From Shinisaurus crocodilurus (taxonomy: Eukaryota > Chordata > Lepidosauria > Squamata > Shinisauridae), in contig CM037876.1 of the NCBI GenBank assembly GCA_021292165.1, positions 111,915,379 to 111,979,378 of the forward strand: 64,000 bases of DNA, in the 5' to 3' direction. The notes beneath the pieces are model-generated. The model was given only the letters and a program-made list of their open reading frames with translations, was not told the origin of the DNA and searched no databases. Numbering within the stretch: position 1 is the stretch's first letter; the number at the start of each line of letters is the position of its first letter. Made by a program: the position numbers and the translations under genes. Shown one piece after another: positions 58,157-64,000 of this stretch.

Positions 58157-58257
58157 TCAGTGTTCTCCAACCCTGGGTCCCACTTTCGGTTTCCCAGCGG
58201 GGCATGCTGGGAGTTGTAGGCCAAAAACATCTGGGGACCCAAGGTTGGAGAACACTG
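58157..58257. mobile_element. hAT-type foldback MITE, copy 7 (inside DIRS)
   Basis: CAGTGTTCTCCAACCctggg...ggttggagaACACTG, with the left arm altered after gggtccc and flanks atgtagat / atatagag (6/8). It lies inside the DIRS gag region, so it moved after the DIRS insertion. Confidence 0.85.
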
Positions 58258-59510
58258 ATATAGAGGAAGCTCTAAGAGCCAAGGCAGTGACCCTATGAGC
58301 CTTCTTTAGTGCTGCCTCAATAAATGTCTTACCAAACTCTTTAACGGGAGTGTCACTATCCTTAAGAGGCTGCTACAGGCGCATCAAAGAAGGGGGTCTT
58401 AAGTTCTTCCATAGCCTTTTGTGGTATAGGCAATTGCACCCTGCCCTGCATCAGGATCCTTCCCTATAGAGCAGGCTAACTCCCCCCCTGCGCCAATCCA
58501 AGAAAAAGCAAAAAAAGGGGGGGTAATAGTTTCCAAGCATTCCAACACCTCTAAGAAAGCCAGATGCCTCGCAGCTGTACATTCCTCTGCAGATTCAGGT
58601 TCGGACTCATCAGACCCACATCTTTCTACTAAGGGGAGGCACCATAAGAAAAAGGATGCTTTCCCCGATCCCTTATCTGACTGTGTCTTAATGACAACAT
58701 ATGAGCATCAGGAAAGGTCTGCTGGTATTCCAATTCCTCTGCCAAGGCCTGCTGCTTATGCTGATGAGTAAGAGCAGGAGGTGCAGACTTGGGAAACCGA
58801 AAGTGGCACTTGGCAGAAAAAGGGCGGGTGAGGGCCCCCAGAAATGCTTATGCACCCCAGCGAAGACCTCAAGATTAATGTCCAGATCGGTGTTGGATAA
58901 TGGAGGAACTGTGGAGAGGAGGTGCAATCCCAGGTCTTCCAGTTCTGGTGAGGATCTACTCCTACTGGCCTGATTAGTGCATCACACAAGGGTCTGTTGC
59001 TGAAATGGCGGCAGAGTGCTGGTAGTGGCTAGGCTTGGCTGCAGCTGGTTCTCCAGAAGACTTCTCGTGCTCTGGAGGAAGGGCAGCCAACAACCCATCT
59101 GTCTCTAGGGTGGTTGGGGCCTGGCGAGTGCAGACTGCTTCTGGATGAGTCTAATATGAGTTACCGACTGATCTTTTTCCTTTCCAGATTTAGACCTCTT
59201 CTTGTTCGTTGGTGCCATCTTGTGGCAAAAATACAGAAGAGACAGGAGAAATAAAAAGAAGAACAAAGAGAAGAGAAAACTTCAAAGGAGAGAAAAGACT
59301 CAGGAATTCCAGAAGGTAAGACAAGAAAGAGAGATAAATGAATAATGAGGCCGTCAGAGAGAGCTGTGAAAGAGAGAGAAGCACAAGCTCTGCAAAGGCA
59401 AGGCACAAACTGGCTGGGAGGAGCCACAGAGGCCAAGATGAAGGCAAAAAGCCTGGTCACATGTTCCTGGACAATGGGAAGAGATAACCCATGATGGATG
59501 CCTCATTTGA

Positions 59511-60405
59511 GAATTAGAGAATTAACAGGGCCACACTCCGCCTGTGCCTCTCTTGATAAAGATCATCCATCAGGGCGACCAAGGCTGATTCAGTACCATA
59601 ACCAGGCCAAAATCCAGAATGAAATGGTTCTAAATCATCAGTATCCTCCAAGAGTGCCTGCAGTTGTCCTGCCATGACCCTCTCCCCAAGAAAGGGGTAT
59701 TCACAATGGGGTTGTAGTTTTCAAATACCACTGGGTCCAGAGTGGGTTTCTTCATGAGTGGCTGCACTACTGTGTAGTGGTGACAGTGTTGGACTGGTAC
59801 TCAGGAGATCTGGGTTCTAGTCCCCATTCGGCAGTGGGTGACTTTGGGCCAGTCACTGACCCTCAGCCTAACCTACCTCACAGGGTTGTTGTGAGAATAT
59901 AATAAAGAGGAGGAGGAGGATTATGTAAGCCGCCTTGGGTTCCTTGCGAGTAAAAAAGTGGGGTATAAATATAATGATAAATAAAAAAGTAGGAATCACC
60001 CCTTCACGTGTGGATACATTTACGACTCCCTGGACCCATCCAGTCATACCCCCGCAGCTAGTTCTTATGAGCCAGGAAGGGCAAGGATCGAGAGGGCATG
60101 TGGTTGATTGATAGCTGCGATCGAGTCCATGGCCCACTGCATCTCACCGTACCACAGACTAGTATCTCAGCTGAATCAACAACTCTCTCCACTGGAAAAT
60201 CCCCAAGAGTGTTCAGAAATCCATTGGATTCAATTAATCATCTGGGACAGATTACCCCGTCCCTGAAGGAGGGAAGTAATGGCATGAGTTTATATTATTT
60301 TATTATTATCATTATCATTATCATTATTATTATCATTATTATTATTATTATTTATATACCGCCCAACAGCCGAAGCTCCCTGGGCGGTTCACAACAATAT
60401 TATGT
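59511..60405 (-). mobile_element. L2 LINE fragment split by a SINE
   Basis: 59,511-59,766 and 60,000-60,290 match the L2 copy near 42,380-42,760 in reverse orientation (ccacactccgcctgtg, gggcgaccaaggctg, tgggtttcttcatgag, then cctggacccatccagtcat). A tRNA-SINE sits between them. The 60,300-60,405 stretch carries the 3' tail (ATT-repeat and taccgcccaacagccgaag). Deletions have brought distant parts together. Confidence 0.75.
59769..59990 (+). mobile_element. tRNA-derived SINE inserted in an L2 fragment
   Basis: Same family, 5' truncated or diverged at the head (tgtgtagtggtgacagtgtt), with B-box gggttctagtcc, a (GAG)n stretch and tail ggtataaatataatgataaa. L2 sequence continues on both sides. 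Confidence 0.8.
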
Positions 60406-60659
60406 AAGTAAGTAAAGTTTATTTTTGTGTACCCAAAGCCATTACAAAAGCATATATATTATGAGATAAAAGAGTTTTGCTTCTTGATGATGAAAAAGAT
60501 GGCATGAAATCATTTCTGCTTAAGCATCTCTTTGCGGGAGGATTATGTTAAAGTATGCGTTGTGCCTTTTGTCCTCTCTGTTTTCCTGACCCTTCATGGC
60601 ATCTGTCCCTTACTAAGAAATTGCCAATATTGGACAGAATTCAATTAGGGGACACTCAC

Positions 60660-61003
60660 CTGAGCTCCCAGCTGACGGCTGTATTAGAAGCTGTCCTCTT
60701 ATGGGATTCTGTAGATACCCCTGAGGGGCCTCTGTTGTTCCATATGTCACAAGACCACCATTGCCAGGTAGGGAGAAAAAAGCTGTGCTGGATTTACTGG
60801 GCATAGCTGGTGTGAGGCAGACACCAGGTAACACGTTGCCAGGAAGATGGATTGGGAAGTGGTGTAACTGAGACACCTGGTGTTGCGGGTACTGGCTAAA
60901 CTGGTAGGCTCCAGACTGGCTACTTGGGTGATAATATGGGGTCTCTAGGTTGGCTGTAGGTTTCAGCTGTTCAGGGTAACTGCAGTGCACAGGTGAACTG
61001 ATA
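60660..61003 (-). CDS. Exon B of an unidentified minus-strand gene
   Basis: The exon is 344 bp, with acceptor ctttactgcag|TATC and donor GCTCAG|gtgagtg, entered in phase 2 and left in phase 1. It joins exon A exactly in frame (CAA AG|T ATC AGT TCA). The 114 codons are open and begin ISSPVHCSYPEQLKP. The composition is rich in Tyr, Pro, Gln, Ser and His (for example YYHPSSQSGAYQFSQYPQHQ), with a hydrophobic stretch HHFPIHLPGNVLPGVCLTPA. This resembles the disordered activation region of a sequence-specific transcription factor, but no DNA-binding domain lies in the window. Codon-level continuity and two consensus splice sites with matching phases make it a real exon in my judgement; the family remains unknown. 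Confidence 0.75.
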
Positions 61004-61526
61004 CTGCAGTAAAGGAAGAGACAGTTCACAGGTTATTGTTTAGAATTATAACTAATTTCCTCTACAATAGATGAGGACAGGTAACTTCTAATATGCTATA
61101 CACACACTACAAAAAGTATCAATTCTTAAAATATTACTTAAAATAAGCCCTCCCATACCCAGCCAGTGAACGCATGGCCAAATAAAAATGTTTTACATTG
61201 ACTCCATAAAAAGCTTAGGCTTAAGCTATTCTAAAGCTGAAGGGGATGAAGTTCCAAAGATGAGAAGCCTCCAGCAAGAACACCCATACTGATGCCATTG
61301 TTTGAATTGTGGATATAAAAAACAGGTAGCATTACTATGCCACAGGGGGCCAGTTCAGACAAATACTATGGCAAACACAGACCACACACACAACTGCAGA
61401 ACAAGATTGCTTCCCCCCTACCCACCCACCAAGTGCACCTCTCATGTATCTGTCCACTAGATGGCCACACATGGATGGAATCTTTTCATAAAGCCTATGA
61501 GGATAGGCCCCAATTGCACAGAATTT

Positions 61527-62022
61527 AGGGATGTGTGAGGAATCCATTTGCGGGGTGGAGATCTGTTGGATTTGCTTGGTTTGCCCCCCCTGGATTCTGG
61601 TTCACTGCCCACGTGCTGGCGCTGACTTGCTGCAGTGCGAGTCTAGCCAGCTCACGAACTTCTGTCTTTTAAATGGCCCGCGTTCTGCATATTTTTTTCA
61701 AACTGCCAATGGAATGTGTGCAAACCAACACCTGGAAAGCACAAGATGTGTGCAAATCTTGCTAAACCACATGTTCTTCGGGTGCCGTTTTGCGGGAAAA
61801 CAAGTTTTTGCTTAAAAGGGCACCCAAAAAACACGTGATTTTTGATTTACACAAATCATGCAAGTCGCATTAAAGCCACATGCTTTCCAGGTGCCAGTCT
61901 GCGCACAATTCCATTGGTGGTTTGAAAAAAATACTCAAATTGCAGTCCGTCTTACAAAAAGCGGTCAGGAGATCTGGCAAGCTCAAAGGAGCTGGATTTC
62001 CCTGTTTTGGTACATCCCTAGG
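61527..62022. mobile_element. Foldback MITE with TAGGGATGT ends
   Basis: Begins tagggatgtgtgagg and ends ggtacatccctа. Inner arms ttttttcaaactgccaatgg, acacctggaaagcac are matched in reverse by tgctttccaggtgcca, ccattggtggtttgaaaaaa. In the intron between exons A and B of the minus-strand gene. Confidence 0.65.
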
Positions 62023-62330
62023 CCACAGATTTCATGGGGGATATCAACTGTATACTTTGGGCCTACCGCATAGGCCCTATGCATATATTACACATGCGCC
62101 TGGCAGGGCAGAAAAGTTCTGTGTTCATTTGAATCAGTACATTTGATTCAGCCACTACAGATGACAGATTTGGGGTGCAATTGAAGATAGCAGATTTTCT
62201 GGGGATGGGGAGAAAGCTGACAGCCTTTTTGTCTTGGGTGGCAAACAACATCTTCCTTAATGAGGACAAATTCTCAATTGCCTTCACCTTTTGTTTCCAC
62301 TAGGCTTGCTCATGCTTGCTGCTCGCCTAC

Positions 62331-62583
62331 CTTTGGCTTTGGATGCTGTAGGTAAAGGCCTCACTGGAGCTGCTTTCCTGGCTGGATGGGTTGTATTCAC
62401 TGCTGGGGGTCAATGGAACAATGTGATTGCTTGAGTTAAACATCATCTTGAGTGGGAGGCTGGCCCTATGAATGGGTGGAGGACTTGGAAAGGCAGGAAA
62501 GAGTTCTTCCTTGAGGGAACCAAATGTGCCCTGGGAGATGGCTTTTGTCTGGAAAGATTCATGTGGGGTTGTCCTGCCAGTAA
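62331..62583 (-). CDS. Exon A of an unidentified minus-strand gene
   Basis: The exon is 253 bp, with acceptor cttacag|TTACTGG and donor CCAAAG|gtaggcg, entered in phase 1 and left in phase 2. The frame compatible with exon B is open throughout: TGRTTPHESFQTKAISQGTF, then FGSLKEELFPAFPSPPP, a basic short segment, and NSSNHIVPLTPSSEYNPSSQ followed by a Ser-rich ESSSSEAF. The Ser/Pro clusters (LTPSSEY) look like phosphorylation-rich disordered sequence. Another frame is also open for part of the exon but has no splice partner. The upstream exons, with any DNA-binding or catalytic domain, would lie beyond 64,000. Confidence 0.72.
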
Positions 62584-62589
62584 CTGTAA

Positions 62590-64000
62590 GGAAAAAAGAA
62601 AGGATGTGTCATATATGAAAGGTAAACAGCAGGGCCAAGGACTTCCAGCAGCTGGCAAAAGAGAACAGAAAATCCAGGGGTGAAAAGATCCAGCAAGAAA
62701 AACTGGTGGTGTAAAAAAGAAGGAAGTTCTCTCAGCAGTCATCTAAATGCTGTTGCCTGCTTTCTAGGACAGTGGTTCTCAAGTACACATAACATTTTCC
62801 CAGTGTGCACTCACAATATTTCAAATGTACACCTAGAACCTTACTGTGTGAATGTAGCAAAGAGGTGTTGGCAAGCATGTGTATCAGTCAGTCTCAACTC
62901 CTTGTAGTGCATCCCCCGCTCCACAGACACACACATACAGCTAGCATGTCAGTTAAGGCAATGAGGACCGTGTGTGCAATATTCATAAGCGGTATTATAT
63001 TTATATCCCAATTTTAAAAAAATGAACAACAGCCAACACTGAAAGTTTAAAAGACCCATGGTTAAAACAGGCCAATGGAAGAGGACTTGTACATTCTCTC
63101 CACACACCCCTTCTATTTCCCACAGAAGGAAAGGTGGTTCTTGAACTGTGATTCACTTTAAGAAGAAGCAACCCAGAATGGTTGTCCTTAATATGGAAAA
63201 AAATCTGAGGACCACTTCACACATTATGCAAAAGGAAGCCTAGGTTTGCCACTGAGTGTACACTCCACAGGGCTGGCTGTTGATGGAGCTTGAGAGTGGA
63301 GGGACTGGGTGGCAGAATACTGAGTATCGCTTGTGATATCCCAAGTGACATCTAACTCCCCACACATAATGTGAATAATATTGTTTTAAAATAAAATATA
63401 ATATTATATAAATTAAGCACAAAAACATAACTATGCTCTGTGCGAAGTAGAAATATTAGAGAAACCCACAACCTTAAAATCTAAATGAGAACACAGACAG
63501 AGGTGTCTCCCCCAGTACAAAAAACTTCTGAAGTATTCAAATTATTCTGAACTGAAAATCTGGAACCAAGGTCTAATCACTTCCTATCCTATCCCAAAAA
63601 CTGAGAGGCAAATAACACACAGCTAATGGAGACTCAGGTGTGGCTGGACAATCCCTATCTGTTGAAGATAATCAATGTTCACAGTGAGTCCAATATTCCT
63701 TTCTCCTTTAGTGGTTATCCAGAAGTGTAGAAGAACAGCAATATGGACCATCCTTAGTAGGTCATTTTGCTGCAAATGGGTTGTTAGAGAGGGATTACTT
63801 GTTGGAAAACAAGAGAACTCTCCTTACCTGTGAATTCTCTTTCTACTGCTTTGCCAGAGATTAGTCCAGACACTGGATGCTCTCCGCTCCACCCAGTAGA
63901 AGGCAAGATCTTTTTTTAATTGAGAGACTCGCCCAAGGGACAGGGTTAGAAGACACCTCTTACTTCCTCCTTAAGACCAGACACTATGGCCTAAGTAATC
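62590..64000. other. Upstream of exon A, unrecognised
   Basis: Intron of the minus-strand gene by position. At 63,868-63,990 two inverted words (agtccagacactgg and agaccagacactatgg) resemble each other, possibly the edge of another repeat cut by the window end. Confidence 0.35.

Larger units (their letters stand above)
56516..59218 (-). pseudogene. DIRS gag-like ORF and RT N-terminus, degenerate
   Basis: An ATG at 59,218 opens MAPTNKKRSKSGKEKDQS, a basic N-terminus typical of DIRS gag, which hits a stop after about 37 codons. Further down, KEALKDILVETKNKKEDW (~57,850) and, at 56,540-56,690, LHSQKQVSSFCCI-like sequence and AAAIAHLQEIGIIE (the start of RT) are recognisable. The region is broken by an LTR-like insertion and a hAT MITE. 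The exact gag limits cannot be set. Confidence 0.55.
52888..59503 (-). mobile_element. Decayed DIRS-type tyrosine-recombinase retrotransposon with inverted terminal repeats
   Basis: Ends are defined by an inverted repeat. The left end at ~52,890 (atccatcatggattatc, then ccaccatccagg and caaggctttt) matches the reverse complement of the right end at ~59,430-59,503 (atccatcatgggttatc, then cattgtccagg and ccaggctttt). Between them, on the minus strand and in DIRS order, are a gag-like start, reverse transcriptase, RNase H and a tyrosine recombinase. DIRS elements integrate with a tyrosine recombinase rather than an integrase and make no target duplication (family knowledge). All frames carry stops or shifts, so it is dead. 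It is interrupted by an L2 LINE (~55,738-56,515), an LTR-like element (~56,912-57,785) and a hAT MITE (58,157-58,257). The intact length was therefore roughly 4.9 kb. Confidence 0.85.

Overview
The window is vertebrate nuclear DNA, most likely from a squamate reptile (a lizard). Seven GT-AG exons on the + strand encode the tetraspanin CD9. The repeats fit a squamate: many L2 and CR1 LINE fragments, tRNA-derived and 5S-rRNA-derived SINEs with LINE-type tails, hAT and Tc1/mariner MITEs with intact target duplications, and a DIRS-type retrotransposon. The species call is inference; no species-diagnostic locus was seen.

Layout: 1-22,740 is CD9, lacking only its first coding exon, which lies off the left edge. 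Exons 2-8 are at 5,247, 8,613, 13,331, 15,995, 19,473, 21,696 and 22,337, with polyadenylation signals near 22,713 and 22,824. The CD9 introns hold several foldback structures, including an imperfect palindrome with 462-bp arms, and two ~95% identical mariner MITEs in opposite orientation on either side of exons 5 and 6. From 22.8 to 51 kb I see no convincing protein-coding exon. That stretch holds LINE and SINE debris, a 580-bp polypyrimidine block, a four-copy 131-bp tandem array with an E-box and a CCAAT box in each unit (37.7-38.2 kb), and a GC-rich, G-tract-rich block (39.0-40.5 kb).

From 51.7 to 62.6 kb lie three minus-strand exon candidates of a second gene. Two join in frame without doubt (62,583-62,331 and 61,003-60,660), and a third (52,080 or 52,049 to 51,744) is probable. 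Together they encode about 300 residues rich in Ser, Pro, Gln and Tyr, like a transcription-factor activation region; I cannot name the gene. Its intron between 60.6 and 52.1 kb carries a decayed ~6.6-kb DIRS element with inverted terminal repeats. That element was itself invaded by an L2 LINE, an LTR-like element and a hAT MITE.

Nothing here works as an operon. The functional content is two unrelated genes, CD9 (+) and the unidentified gene (-), separated by ~29 kb of repeat-rich DNA whose GC-rich centre is the best candidate for regulatory sequence.
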